DNA of 47,183 nt. It comes from Nemertoderma westbladi. Its lineage: Eukaryota > Xenacoelomorpha > Nemertodermatida > Nemertodermatidae. The position numbers and the translations under genes are program-made. The notes beneath the pieces are model-generated. The model saw only the letters and a list, made by a program, of their open reading frames with translations. It did no database searches and was not told the DNA's origin. The DNA lies in contig JAUCBJ010002081.1 of the NCBI GenBank assembly GCA_032718475.1, positions 1 through 47,183 on the forward strand, read 5' to 3'. Shown one piece after another: positions 21,231 to 32,753 of this stretch. The stretch's first letter is position 1. Every line of letters starts with the position of its first letter.

Positions 21231-21980
21231 GGTTGTAGGGTACCCTAATGTTTTGTTAATGTTTTACTATTAAACAAAGTGTACCTTTCTGAGAGAACTC
21301 GTAAATAAAATTTCTTGAAATTTTGCAGGTAGCTGTATCAACCATTCGGACAAGAGCAAGACTAAAAAAAAATTGAAAATTTTAAAAATTTTTTGTTTAA
21401 GGCAATTTTTGTAAACAATACCCGGTTTTTGACCAAAAATCAAAATTTTATCAACTGTTTTCTTAATAACTTAGTCATGCATAGGCCAATCGTTGTTGTG
21501 AACATTTCATAAAATTTTCATGAGATTTCATCCAGTAGTTCGTCAGAAAAGTGTACCTTGGTGTCTAAAAAAACACAAAAAAAAATACTTTTCGAGAAAA
21601 AGACATTAAAGTTTTCAAAGCTTCCCGCCATTTTGTATTTATAAAACGAGGGATTATTCAAACTGGTTGTAAAAAATAAATAAGTACACCACCAACCTAA
21701 AAATTCCGATATAAAATAGGGGTTTTCCTGGTCGGTGATTTAATTTCTGATGTCAGACTTTGAGTTTGACCAAATCTAGACTGTCTGTCTGTCGGTCTGT
21801 CAGTTTTGACAGACTTTTCAGACAGACCGAATGACATACATTTGGGCACCTTAGGCTTATCCTATGGCTATAAAAACCCGATTTCTGTAATCTTCGAAAA
21901 ATTTTGATCTTAAATAATGGAAAAAAAATTTCAAAAAATGTTTCTTTTTCAAATGTTGTTAGGGTACCCTACAACCTTAC
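21231..21980. mobile_element. TA-flanked MITE, Tc1/mariner type ends
   Basis: AGGTTGTAGGGTACCCTAA at 21232 is exactly inverted at 21960 (TTAGGGTACCCTACAACCT), and both copies are flanked by TA. About 710 bp of AT-rich interior has no transposase frame. The TA target duplication points to the Tc1/mariner group; the core GGGTACCC is itself palindromic. Confidence 0.8.
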
Positions 21981-22660
21981 TATAATTAAATAGTCTCGCC
22001 TTCATTCCAACGAAATTAATGTGTTTTTACACATTAATTACGACAGTAGAATCCAGGAGAAATGGTGGAATTATTACTAATAATACAATTTAAAAAATTT
22101 TGAAATTTTTTTATTCCATCACAGGTCGTGGTTCTCGCTCAAAAAAGAAGATATGACTTCTATGACAGCTGTAACCGGTTCCAATAAAGTTTAATATCAC
22201 CTCAAGACAGCTGTAACCGGTTCCAATAAAGTTTAATACCAAATCGAAACATTACACAGTAGATATAAGCTAAGTAAAGATGTTTGGTTACATATTAATA
22301 TAGTCTAGTACTTACTCTACTTTAATTGAGGTAGATATTATATATGTACAGTTGTTGTTGTCAATTTAAACACCAACAGCAAAGTCAATTAAACAACAAC
22401 GTAATTTAATTATTATATTAAATAAAAATATATTGATTTGAGTATTTAGAATATTATTAATTATTATATTATTGTTAAAATAATAATTAGTACCCAGAAG
22501 TAAAATATTTGAAAACAACTTTATATTTTAAACAATATTATTCAACGTGCAATAATTGTTTATGTGATGATTTACCTTATGTTTAGTGCAACTGTATGTA
22601 GTTTAAAATGCACATTCTAAAAAAACAATTTGAAACTCCCTTCCTCCATCTATAATACTA
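21981..22660. other. AT-rich non-coding DNA with a 43-bp duplication
   Basis: GACAGCTGTAACCGGTTCCA with the following AATAAAGTTTAATA occurs twice in tandem at about 22163-22240. The rest is AT-rich with no gene seen. Confidence 0.6.
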
Positions 22661-22663
22661 CAC

Positions 22664-22935
22664 AAAGGTGCAACCTTGGTGTAGTGGTTGCATTGGATTC
22701 ACATCTCTCGGAGGTCGTCGGTTCGATCCCCGCATGGGCCAGGGCAGTTTCAGTTTCGGCACGAATGCTTTAAAGGTATCAGCCAGGGCACATCTCCTCT
22801 GCATTGCATCCTTAAGGGGTAGGTAAATGAGTACAGGTCTGGGAGTATAGGTCTGGGGGGACCGCACTGGAAATAAGTCGTCGGACTTTGTTAGTAATCC
22901 CTGGCCTAACGGCCGAAGAAAATTTACCTTACTTT
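22664..22935 (+). repeat. tRNA-derived SINE
   Basis: A pol III A box (TGGTGTAGTGG, about 22678-22688) and B box (GGTTCGATCCC, about 22729-22739) lie at tRNA spacing in a tRNA-like head. About 190 bp of non-tRNA body follows, with GGTCTGGGAG-type words and a CGGCCGAAGAAAATTTACCT 3' end. The head no longer forms a proper acceptor stem, so it is not a functional tRNA. The SINE family could not be named. Confidence 0.8.
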
Positions 22936-23430
22936 AAATTCCATAAATTAAATAAATAATATATCACTGAGACAGTCTTACAGAGTCTATACCGTAATAT
23001 CATCAAAAAGTGGATGGGAAGTAGACCCCGCGGACGCGATAATAATGGAAGCGGCATTCCCGATTACGATGGCTTTTTTTTACAGATTTTCTACCTATAA
23101 TTTTCTTTTTCTTGAAGGAATTGTTAATTATACATAATACTGTTTCATATGTCTGTTAGTTTCAGACTTAATTTGTGATATTACTTGGATGCTCAGTGCT
23201 GTATGTTTAACAATACTAAGTGTAACTTATGTGTTAATAATTATGAGTCTTGACATTGATATCATACAATTTAATGTTGTTTAGTGATTAGTGGTTTGAT
23301 GTCTTAGTATTTATTAATAATTAATTTAACAGATATTTACTACATCATATTCAATTCATGTATTTTTCATTTAATATTATTTGTTAATAAGCAATTTATT
23401 TAAAATAACAGAACATTAAATATTATATAA
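22936..23430. other. AT-rich non-coding DNA
   Basis: No coding, RNA or clear repeat structure recognised. Confidence 0.4.
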
Positions 23431-24741
23431 TACAGGTATCAGAAAATACCACAAAATTTGACACGGTTTTGTTTTCAAATAACTCCGCTGCACCTTAATA
23501 AAATTTGGGATTATTGGTATTATTAGAAAACTAGAGTGCTAACTTGAAGAAATAAACTTGTTGGAAACAATTATGTTGCTATGGTAAACCCCTGGCGCAG
23601 TTCATAAAGAAACAAGGGTCTTGGAAAGGTGCATAACATTAATTTTAATTTTAACAATTTTAAGCATTTTAAAGCAATTAAAAATTTGTAGTTTGAAGGA
23701 ATTGCACTAACTTATGATTGCCATGAGTCTTGAAAGATTTCGTTGCAAAGGAAACCTCCTGCTATTAGTGTCTGCAAACATTTTCATTGTCAAGTGTTTT
23801 TTAATTTCATATGGTATGAATGAGACATTTGCAATTACTGCTTTTGAAGAAGTTTTGGAAAATTTCGAGATTGTTTTGAGATTTTGTTATCATTGACAAT
23901 TTTAATTTGTAAACTAGTCATAGTTAATAGTCTTAGCTAGACTATTCACAAGTTACACACATAACAAATAAGTTTCACAAAATTTGTATCCCATAAATTT
24001 TGAACAATTGAAATTTTACAATTGAACAATTGAAAAATTTTTTCAAATAACTCCGCTGCAACATAAGCAAATTGAGTCGAGGTAGCACCCAAAGAATTGG
24101 AAAACGGTCAAAAGTAAACGGAAATTTAAGCCATATAAATCTCAAATTATCCATGGTCTAAAACCTTCTGATAAACCCTCAGGAGTAGTCACCACTGTAG
24201 AAATCTCTCAGACTTTGCAGAACAATGACTTATATCCAGTCTTCTTCAGTGATGAAGCCCCATTCCACCTGAATGGCCAGGTTAATCGATGGAACTGCAG
24301 CGTTTGAGGTAAAAAAAAACCATAAAATAGTGGAGCATTTTAGAGACTCTCCTGAGGTAACGGTGTAGGCTGCAATGTCCGAAAGCTGCATTATAGGACC
24401 CTACTTATTTGAAGGGATTAGAAGAAATAATTATTTGCAGATGTTACAGACGTTTTTTGTGACTAGCATTGAATGCGAAAGTAGAGATTTTTTCTACCAG
24501 CAAGTCGGTGATCCACCTCATTGGGGACTAATTATTATTAGTGCGGGTATACTGTACTTGAATGATGCTTTTCCTGGTAGATGGATTGGTCGAGATGGTC
24601 CAAAAACATGGCCCCTAGATCATCAGACCTCACCCCCTCCCCTGTGACTTTTACTTGTGGGGTCATTTATTATTAATTTCAAATGATACCAATAATACCG
24701 AATTTTATTAAATTTTGTCAAATTTTGTGGGACACCCTGTA
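23431..24741 (+). mobile_element. Decayed mariner-type transposon
   Basis: The right end reads ACAAAATTTGACAAAATTTA on its complement, preceded by TACAGGGTGTCCC. The left end reads TACAGGTATCAG, then ACCACAAAATTTGACA. The 1.3-kb length and TA flanks fit mariner. The segment CAAATAACTCCGCTGCA occurs twice (about 23475 and 24046), suggesting an internal duplication. The transposase remnant is annotated separately. Confidence 0.8.
24120..24660 (+). pseudogene. Mariner transposase remnant
   Basis: Plus-strand pieces in shifted frames match the C-terminal half of a mariner-type DDE transposase: KPYKSQIIHGLKP; then NDLYPVFFSDEAPFHLNG, containing the first or second catalytic Asp; AMSESCIIGPYLFEG; LQMLQTFFVTSIECESRDFF; and RWIGRDGPKTWPLDHQTSP. 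The usual QQDGAPPH motif reads QQVGDPPH here, losing the catalytic Asp, and the final SPDLTPLDFFLWG region is scrambled. Stops and frameshifts make it non-functional; the N-terminal helix-turn-helix part was not recognised. Confidence 0.8.
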
Positions 24742-25054
24742 AATTAATATTATTCATTGTTAATATATTATCTTGTTTATATTGAAACACTTGTTTTAAT
24801 TGTTATTGATTAATCCAGTACGATTTCGGCGGGATTATTAATTATGAATTAACTAATTGTCACCAATTTGGTTAAGCAAAGAAAATACGATAAAAACAAA
24901 TAGTTGATAAACTACTGGTAGCGCTTCTACTAAATATTACGCTGACATTCCCTCTATAATTTTACTATAGGTTCATCCCAGAAACAGGTCATTCATTCTC
25001 TTTCACTCAAAATAATAGCCTATCTATGGAATCATTACTCATTCTATTGAACAA
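24742..25054. other. AT-rich non-coding DNA
   Basis: No feature recognised. Confidence 0.4.
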
Positions 25055-25470
25055 CAGTTGAATAGGGGGGTTGGTGCGCGAAAAAAATAGTGGTTATAAA
25101 CAATTGGATACGGGATAACAAGATGCCCTGAATCATGGTAATCTCCCAGTGTCAAAAAACGCGGAAGACTCGCCACTTTGATTTTATATAAACCATGCGC
25201 AAAATGATTGAAATTTAATGTGTTTTTGGATGAGTCGAATATCATTGTGAACGCTAGGCTAATTTTAATGGCACACCGACTTGTGATGTGACGTCAGATC
25301 TGCAATATGAAATCACTGTCTATTTTCAAAATTAACTTAGCGCGCCATTTCGAACGTTCCTCATGTTTTACAACCCGCCACTTGATTCAGGGCACCTTGT
25401 TACTTACTATTCAATAAATTGTTTATAGACCAACATTTTTTTGCGCACCAACCCTATTTTCAACCAACTG
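25055..25470. mobile_element. MITE with about 85-bp inverted repeats
   Basis: The left arm CAGTTGAATAGGG, GGTTGGTGCGCGAAAAAAAT, TATAAACAATT, GATGCCCTGAATCA is inverted at the right as TGATTCAGGGCACC, AATTGTTTATA, ATTTTTTTGCGCACCAACC, CAACTG. About 240 bp lie between. CAG ends and an ambiguous 8-bp flank (TTGAACAA versus TGTGACAA) would suit hAT, but this is weak. Confidence 0.8.
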
Positions 25471-26395
25471 TGTGACAAACTTACTTACTGTGATTGAGAT
25501 TAGACATATTGGGATTCCACCAAATAAGGGTCTCGAATTAATTAGAGCTAAGAGATCCATTAGTTAGGAATAAGAATACCTTCAGGTTTCCAGCCACTTT
25601 TGCACCCCTTTTGGTTAATTTATCTCCATGATTACAGAGGAGACATGATTTGGATATATTAGGGAGCTTTTCCTCCATACCTCAATATTATTACTCTTGG
25701 AATATTTGGGGGTCTCTTAAAATCAAAATTAAATCGCGATTGCATGGCATAGATCCTGACCAACTAACTACACGATCCAAAGAATGGTTTTTCAACCATG
25801 TTTTGGTTCTATTTTTGATCATCTGTATAACGAATTGAATCGTCCAAACGTACAATAGGTCGCCGTTATTATCCTTTCTTCTCTGACCGGTTTTTATCCA
25901 ATTTTCGCCCGTTTTTTCATCCACCAACTAAATTAACATAATACTAATTAGTTGCCGATTTATCGCATTATTGTCAGCTTAAGGGCATCAACTTGCTAAG
26001 AGAAGTATGGCACTTTAACTGATGCAGACTGGCACGACAAAAACGTTTACTACAGTACTGTATTTTTTTTTGTAAAGGCAAAATTTTACAGTTTGAAATT
26101 TTTGCTACTTTTACTTTTCGTCCTGGGGCACCAGAATGGCCCCAAAAATGATGGTTGCAATACCAGATATATTATCAACTATTTTCATCAGCTACCTCAA
26201 AATTAGTATATCTTTATCAAACCAAACACAACATTTTTTAGTTTGAAAATTTGTAAAAATCTTGAAAAAAAATTTGAGAAAATTTTGAAAAAATTGTAAT
26301 TTTTCATCCAAGATATACGATGTGTGTGGTAGTGTATAGTTGTAGGACTATATATATAGTACAACTACTATAGTAAGTAATAAACTACACGTTCG
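25471..26395. other. Non-coding, nothing recognised
   Basis: Open frames at 25650-25927 on both strands lack family motifs. The region is AT-rich with low-complexity A/T runs near 26220-26300. Confidence 0.4.
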
Positions 26396-27308
26396 TGGGG
26401 CCTTCGCGCAGCACGAGGCTTAGTTATGAGATACAGATTAATATTGATCGATTATACTGTATCACAAACTCGGTATTTAATAAATATAACCAACACCAGT
26501 AAATCAAAGAGAGGGAAAAGCCTCACGCCCCCCCCCCCCCTCCCCAACCTCCCTCTTAATCTGCACCACCCCAACCCAAAGGTGCACACAGGATTTATGA
26601 AATGCAGAGGTATTAACATAAAATTTGTGTTTTAAAGGTAATATGTTATATTTATTTTTAATATAACATAAAATACAACTGGAAACGATTCATAAATATA
26701 CAAACAGCACAAATTTCTAGCAAAAATAATTAATTAAAGTTAAACTCATGAAGTAATTTATTAAATATTTTAGGCGTGGAGGCGGCCCAATTTGTAAGAA
26801 ATATAAAACTTACCTTATGCCGATAGTATTGATACTGAAATATTAATTTATCATGTCAATGAAATTCTTTAGCTAATTATCAGGATTAAAGAATCAGGAT
26901 TAAATAAATACTTAGCCAATCATTTTGTAAGGTAAACACATTTTTCGATTTTTTGTTTTTTTATTTCATCTAGAGAGTAGAATTTAATGAGGATTTAAAA
27001 TCTGGAAACGGCTTAGTAAGATCTCTTTTACTTCTCGAGTAATGGCTAGTTTTCCATCTGTATTTCAGTCTCCCAGTTTGTCTGTTTGTATGTCTGTCTG
27101 TCTGTCAACGGGTCCGTCAAATTTTAATTAATTGATATTTGTGAGTTTTGTATTAGAAATTGACCAGTTGTCTAATGGACTAGTCGTCTACTAGTAATAA
27201 CAAATGTAAATCATCATATAGCAATAGCTGGTAATAATAATTGTGGGGAACAAAAACTTAAACAGAAACTTAGTTTATTTTAAATTCCACAGGCTCTGAG
27301 AATAATTC
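26396..27308. other. Non-coding; possible older GTGGGG element end
   Basis: GTGGGGCCTTCGCGCAGCAC at about 26396 resembles the GTGGGG ends of the foldback family, and a CGTGGCTCGCCCCAC end lies at about 28640-28655. These may be the two ends of a decayed, much-invaded copy. A C14 run is at about 26529-26542. No gene seen. Confidence 0.35.
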
Positions 27309-27496
27309 ACGTGCTGCGCGAAGTCTCCATGTGCTGCTTGAACATTTCATATTCCGCTTGAAGTCTTCTCATCCTGATTAAAAGGCTTTCCGAGCTGCTC
27401 GATTAATTAACGTGCTGTGTGAAGACTTTATGTGCTACGTGAAACCTTCACGTGCTGCGCGAATGTCTCACGTGCTGGCGAAGGTTGCACGTGCTA
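27309..27496. repeat. 20-bp minisatellite CACGTGCTGCGCGAAGTCTT
   Basis: Nine to ten degenerate units, each with a CGTGCTGCGCGAA-like core. The unit equals the right-end motif of the GTGGGG foldback element (CGTGCTGCGCGAAGTCCCC at 2824-2842), so the array probably grew from such an end. It resumes after the LINE insertion at about 27757-27795. Confidence 0.75.
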
Positions 27497-27756
27497 CTAC
27501 TACTAGGATCGGCATGCTGCATTGCAGCTGCATTTTTAAGAATGCTGTGCCGGCTTATCGACAAAATTGCACCGCCACAACTCCCTATCACCCATGACAT
27601 TTGCTAGATCATCCGCATCTTCAAGGCCAGTGTCCTTTAAGATGCGTCTCAAGAAAGTCATGGGCTGTCCACCATGCTTATTCACTCCATGAGGCTGCCA
27701 AAGTACAAGATTATGCACTGGCTGGTCCTCACGGCGAAAGCAATGTCCTGCAAAGT
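27497..27756 (-). mobile_element. 5'-truncated LINE insertion inside the minisatellite
   Basis: About 260 bp of the same LINE family: the TAG tail is at the left (CTACTACTACTAGG) and minus-strand coding covers HNLVLWQPHGVNKHGG to PAQHS. The 5' end is cut at about 27756. GTGCT lies on both sides, compatible with a short target duplication, although the minisatellite period also explains it. Confidence 0.85.
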
Positions 27757-28480
27757 GCTGCTCAAAGCTTAATGTTCTGTGTAAAGGCTTATTATAAAAA
27801 TATGTGGAAATTTTTATTTAATTTTGAAAGTTTGTTAAGGTTGTCTTATTATTCCATGACTATTTAATACTAAATGACAATGACGGAATGTTATGCGATC
27901 AAATCAATACGCCAAAATGAAATTTATTCACTTGCTGCGCGAAGCGTTTTTTTGGCAAGCACTCTAAAATTATGGTTGTTAAAGGTTGTTAAAAGTGGGT
28001 AGGGGTTTAATTGAACCAAATTGAGAAATCACAAAATGGATAGGGGATAACCAATGGGAAAAGAAAAGGAGTTACCAGTCCGTGAAAATAGCGGGAACAT
28101 TTGAAATATATTGTTCTTAAACTTTAAATGCGTTTATCTCGGAATTGTATTTTTCACATTCAAAATACTACTACTCAGCCATTTCTTAACCAATTTTCTA
28201 AATTTTTTTTGTTTGATTTCTTTTCGGGTTTTGATTAAAAGTTATCGGTTAGAATTTTGAATTAAGAATTTCTTGAAATTAGTTAATATCTATTGAATAA
28301 TAATTCAAATTATTTAATAATATTAAAAAATAATATTTAAGACCTAAACAAAAAATTTAACCTATATGTTTTGTGGAGCCGAGGTTGCTGATTAAGAAAA
28401 ATCAACGTTTCGAAAATATTCGCCCAAAATTGTGTGACTAGTAGTGTTGTTAGTGAAATTAACAATTTCGCTGGGGGCCG
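27757..28480. other. Minisatellite remainder and AT-rich DNA
   Basis: It starts with two more degenerate CGTGCTGCGCGAA-type units, and another core word is at about 27930-27944. The rest is AT-rich. CTTTAAATGCGTTTATCTCG at about 28122 resembles CTTTAAAGGCTATTATCTCG at about 38155, a dispersed repeat. Confidence 0.5.
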
Positions 28481-28690
28481 CTAGAGGGCGACGCAAATTT
28501 GAAAATTTTGTACCAATTTTGGATAGATTTCATCGAGATTTGGCTGAGTTATTAACGTTTAAAATTCAACACAACAGAACGACAAAACAACATAACGACA
28601 GACACACCGCTTAGCTGTATGCTAAGCTCGCTTACATTCGTGGCTCGCCCCACTTAGTTGTGTATTGTATAGTGTAAGTTTATTTGGGTT
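28481..28690. repeat. Fragment of GTGGGG element family
   Basis: It contains CCGCTAGAGGGCGACGC at about 28471-28489, then GGCTGAGTTATTAACGTTTA (compare GACCGAGTTATTAGCG near 2138), and the CGTGGCTCGCCCCAC end at about 28641-28655. I read it as the right portion of a decayed family member. Confidence 0.6.
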
Positions 28691-30119
28691 GCAAAGCCGA
28701 TAACATCGTTTCATTGGATGAATTTACTGCCTCCAGCTTACAAATAACATAGACAATGCGCTCAATGGGACAAATGAGTGTATGGCCATGACCTACCATA
28801 ACCTACTATTATAGTAGGTCATGGTATGGCACATATGTCAGAGAGCTTGATAAGTCAAACGATGTTAGTTTTTATGTGATAATGTAGGGAATAGAAAATA
28901 AAAGCTGACCAGGAGAAAATGTAAAAAAATATAAATATTTATTATAGCAAACATTTGAAACTCCTCTAGGTCCATAGTGGCCCTCACAACAATATTATTG
29001 AGACAATCAACTGGAGATTCATCCTTAATTTTGGTGATTGGCTGGCTTTTCCTACCTGTCACTAACTAAGTTGATATATTTCGATGCCTGGGGGTTGATT
29101 GCCTGATGGAATCGTTGTTGTTGATAGTGACAACCTGCTAAATCAACCTGTAAATTATACAGGAATCTTAACTATTAGCACTGCCTGTTCAGCGACCAAG
29201 GATGAAGTCTGGACTGCATGAAGATGGCAGGAATCATTCTGAGCCTTATAGAGGTCCTTTCGGTATTTCCGTATTCTGTGATTTGTCCAGTGTGCAATTG
29301 TTCTGTTTCAAGGGTTTATGTAACAGGAACTGTTTTAGCAGCTTCTGCCTTGACTGTCTCCGTGAAGGCACTACAGCCCTTGCAATCTCAATAATCTGCA
29401 GCTTCAGAGCACGCCTCATCATACCAGTGAAGATATGGATCTCACACTGGGCTGTTGCAACAGTGAGGATCATGCCGTGATAAGGTATAGTTATGTTAGT
29501 ATTTTTCTACTTGGAAACTACAGTAATATTTCACTGGAAATCTATACCAGTAAAAATTTAAACACACGAAAAGTATATAATCGCGAGGATAGATTTAATT
29601 TAATGCCATGGCCGAGAGCTCTCCCACAACTAGGGTGCCTCCCACAAAAACATGAATCAACGAACAATGATAAAATACATATATAAAAAATTATATTTTT
29701 TACACCGATTCTCGCCATGGAATTTTAATACTAATTTAATCTAACAATAATAAATTAATCTTAAACTCAACATTAGACATCTAATTCAACCATTTTATAT
29801 CTAAAATAATATATAAAATCGATTTTATAGTATTAAATAAAATATCAATGAAATAACTACGCACAGTATAAACTACGCACGTATAAATAAAATATAGTAC
29901 AGTTGTAGATTAGATTAGGTACCCTAGAGAAATAGCATGGTAGAAGTACAGATATGATAAAATTGTTAAAATCATTTATAATTCCATAAGAATGTAAAAA
30001 GAATGAAAATAAAAAAAGTTACGGTTACCGGTAGATAAAAGAAATGAAGAAGAAGATAGCGTGAAGAAGATGCGCCAGTTAGAGAGAGTACTCTACCCCT
30101 TCAGAATGCCGAATAGTCC
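28691..30119. other. Non-coding or unrecognised remnants
   Basis: Minus-strand open stretches at 28865-29062 and 29246-29473 (starting MILTVATAQCEIHIFTGMM) have plausible composition but match no family I know. They could be exons of an unrecognised gene or transposon debris. A palindrome CCATGACCTAC/GTAGGTCATGG lies at about 28788-28826. 29690-30050 is AT-rich with nothing seen. Confidence 0.3.
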
Positions 30120-30593
30120 TTAGGATGCTGAGTCGACGGATCCCAGTATGGATGCTGTGTTCCTAATTAGGATCGCGATGAGGATCCGCTGCAGGAGAAA
30201 ACGGTGGGAGCAGGGTTCCTGCGTCTGGGTGGCGATCTTCCTTTCCAGCTCGCAGAGAAACTCAACCGTTTTGGGACTGGGGCGGCCGAACGTGTCAAAG
30301 GCGACCGGGTTAAACTGGTAGCCCCGGTCGATGAGCTCCCGGTATTTGCCGATCTTATGGGCCTCCTGCTGCTCGGCTATGTGGCCGCCTTCGGTTTGGC
30401 TCGTGGGGAGGTGGCTGGGGGCGAGCGGGTCGACCACGGTGGCTGGGGGCGAGCGGTCGACCACGGTGGCTTCCCAGGCCAGGGTCCGGCCTTGGCTCCA
30501 GGGAACCAAGGTTACTCTGTCCACCCGCTTCCCCTCGTTCCGGCAAAGACCTGGCAGCTCCAGCACCAATGGAACTCCACAGCTGCTTAACAA
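30120..30593 (-). pseudogene. Restriction-like endonuclease domain relic of a retrotransposon
   Basis: This 157-codon minus-strand frame reads LPGLCRNEGKRVDRVTLVPW, GRTLAWEATVVD, LAPSHLP, EAHKIGKYRELI, FNPVAFDTFGRPSPKTVEFL and HRFLLQRILIAILIRNTASI. The layout (K)RPDG-type strand, W-(D/E)-(V/A)T strand and K-x-x-KY helix is that of the PD-(D/E)XK-like endonuclease at the C terminus of R2/NeSL-type reverse transcriptases. I recall similar C-terminal proteins in cnidarian and other invertebrate elements. Here the PD is VD and a 27-29-bp direct repeat (GTCGACCACGGTGGCTGGGG) splits the centre, so it is probably inactive. GC content is far above the surroundings. No reverse transcriptase lies upstream. 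Confidence 0.6.
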
Positions 30594-31298
30594 TCGATCA
30601 ATTATAAAATATATTAAAGAAATATTACTATTATAATTTTCTTAACTATTTTATCAATATCATACAATTAAGGCCTCTGATGCGGAAGCATAATTAATTT
30701 AAACTTATATTAATTTTTGACTGTGGATGAATGGCGATTGTACCAAGAATATTGTTCCTACAATTAATAAATTTAGGCTCGCAACTAATTTTGGGTCAAC
30801 TACAAAGATAATTAAGTAATTAATTAATTAATTAAGCTTAATTCAAAAGAGAGACAGGACTCCTGATGCAATTAAAATTTATCCATCCACAGGGGAGAAT
30901 GGACGCCTTCGCTTTCTTTTAGGTTTAATTGACTTATTTTTTTAGTTAGAATAACATGTTAATGTAACCTGCTAATTTCCCTTAATTGATAATTAACATT
31001 GTTAATTAACATTATTAAGATGGAATTCAATAAATTCTCATAACATTAATGGGTCCTTCCTTACATAACCTAAATCCAGCATTGCTGCACTGCATAACAG
31101 TGAACTATCTCAATTACTTCACTAGTGCCATCTTACAGTACATACATACATAATAATTGTGTGTGTAGTATATGGTGTGCCCTTCATTTATTTTTTGGTA
31201 AATTTCGATGAAATTTTATATGCAGTCTTATATTGACACCCAAAATTAGCATCAATCATAAAATTTTCAAAATTAACATTATTTCCAAGTTTTTTGAG
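30594..31298. other. AT-rich non-coding DNA
   Basis: No gene seen. TTAATTAATTAATTAA runs occur near 30815 and ATTAACATTGTTAATTAACA near 30995. Confidence 0.45.
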
Positions 31299-31387
31299 GA
31301 ACATTGGGCAGCCAATTATTGTTATTTCTACTAGTAACACTTCGAGGTATATGCCAGTAAAGGCTATTTATTGTGAAGTTTAGTTAG

Positions 31388-31575
31388 GGAAATTCCGAAC
31401 CTGGATAATTCCAACCAGGACAATAGCGACCCGGACAATTGCGACCCTGACAATTGAATTCATACCCAAAAATAATTTAAAAAATTGAAAAATGAAAAAA
31501 TTCAAATGACAAAAAATATAAAATTTTGGAATGGATCCGAATTGTCCGGGCCGAAATTGTCCTAGGTCGGCCTTG
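31388..31575. repeat. GGACAATTGCGACCC minisatellite foldback
   Basis: Four units of about 15 bp (AACCAGGACAATAGCGACCC, GGACAATTGCGACC) on the left face an inverted pair (GAATTGTCCGGGCCGA, AATTGTCCTAGGTCGG) on the right, with about 85 bp of A/T-rich loop between. It lies in the 3' flank of the piggyBac transposase. Confidence 0.7.
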
Positions 31576-31870
31576 TCTGTACACCATTTATTATATTGTT
31601 ATTATTAGGAGTATATTTATAATATATATACCCAATTATATATACATATATATATATTATATACATAAACATGTATATTATTGATCCGCAACACCCAAGT
31701 AATTCTAACCAAAAAATAGATCATTGAACTCAAAACTTCCAAATATTTTCCTGATAAATATATATTGTTATAATTAACTTAATAATATGCCTATATTTAT
31801 TTTCATAAATATTTTGGGAAATAATATAATATAAATGGTATGTACCAGTATATCAATTATTATTTATTTA

Positions 31871-32305
31871 CTATGTTTTCGAATGGTACCTATGGAAACA
31901 CTTCTGGTGAAGCCGTTGTTTGCATTTACCACACATATAAGTGGTGTTTTTGGAACATAATTTACATCGTCCTTCTGAAGGTGCTTTCTGCAAAATATGC
32001 CCCCCTATATCATACCTTACTTCTGGGATCACTGAACGGGCTGTGATAATAGGGCGTTCCACTGACTCAACCTGTAGTAAGGTCCGTGTTATGTATCGGC
32101 GAAACTCCAGTTGAGGCATCTTTCCACCACACTCAGCATGAATACGCCAGGAGGCAACAACAGCAATATTTATGATGTGGGTATAAAAAACAAACCACCA
32201 TTTCTTCCCACGTATTCCAGGACGGTACTGGCTCAGAAAACGGTCGCAGAGATCTACACCACCCATGTTCTTGTTATAGCAGTCGATCATAGCTGGACAA
32301 TCAAC
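31871..32305 (-). CDS. piggyBac transposase, C-terminal exon
   Basis: It starts after the acceptor TTTGTTTATAG and reads VDCPAMIDCYNKNMGGVDLC, where MGGVD holds the third catalytic Asp. Then come KKWWFVFYTHIINIAVVASW and a Cys/His-rich tail: CKLCSKNTTYMCGKCKQRLH followed by QKCFHRYH. That tail is the zinc-binding end domain of piggyBac transposases used for end recognition. The stop is TAG at 31871-31873. The joining phase to the previous exon is 0. Confidence 0.88.
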   Translation of the reverse strand, partial: VDCPAMIDCYNKNMGGVDLCDRFLSQYRPGIRGKKWWFVFYTHIINIAVVASWRIHAECGGKMPQLEFRRYITRTLLQVESVERPIITARSVIPEVRYDIGGHILQKAPSEGRCKLCSKNTTYMCGKCKQRLHQKCFHRYHSKT

Positions 32306-32753
32306 CTATAAACAAATATATGGACAGTCACATTATTGTTGTCAATGGTATCAGTACAACATTACGCTATGTAAGGTATAATAGAACTATTGAACATGAC
32401 CTTGGCTAAAAACATAAAATTACCGTATATATATTACCATATATAAAATGTATTGTTATTTTATTGTATATATTAGATACTTATACATATATATCTACCC
32501 ATTTATAAAACTCTATATTTTTTTTTGCATATTAGAAATTTTTGTGTATTTACAGTAGCAATATTATAATTTCTTTTTTCTTAATGTATTTATTTTCCCA
32601 TCATTTTAGGTAGACCGAGCCTACCGGTAATATCGATATACTGGTATATATTTTTTATTAAATTATAATACCATATTATATATAAAACACTAAACCACTA
32701 ACACTAAAACATTATTGTGTATAAACTATATCAAAATACATAATTAGAATTAC
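32306..32753 (-). other. Intron of the piggyBac transposase
   Basis: On minus it runs CATATACAG|gtaatt to tttatag|GTTGATTG, 448 bp. Removing it joins RYSQQQRSHIQ to VDCPAMIDCYNKNMGGVDL in frame, as the family requires. Without splicing the frame ends at a stop after VYTQ. Confidence 0.82.

Noticed and set aside
22664-22740. Functional tRNA gene
   Set aside because: A and B boxes are good but no acceptor stem forms and a long non-tRNA body follows.
30204-30636. Plus-strand GC-rich ORFs
   Set aside because: Antisense shadows of the endonuclease-domain relic on minus, whose motifs are recognisable.
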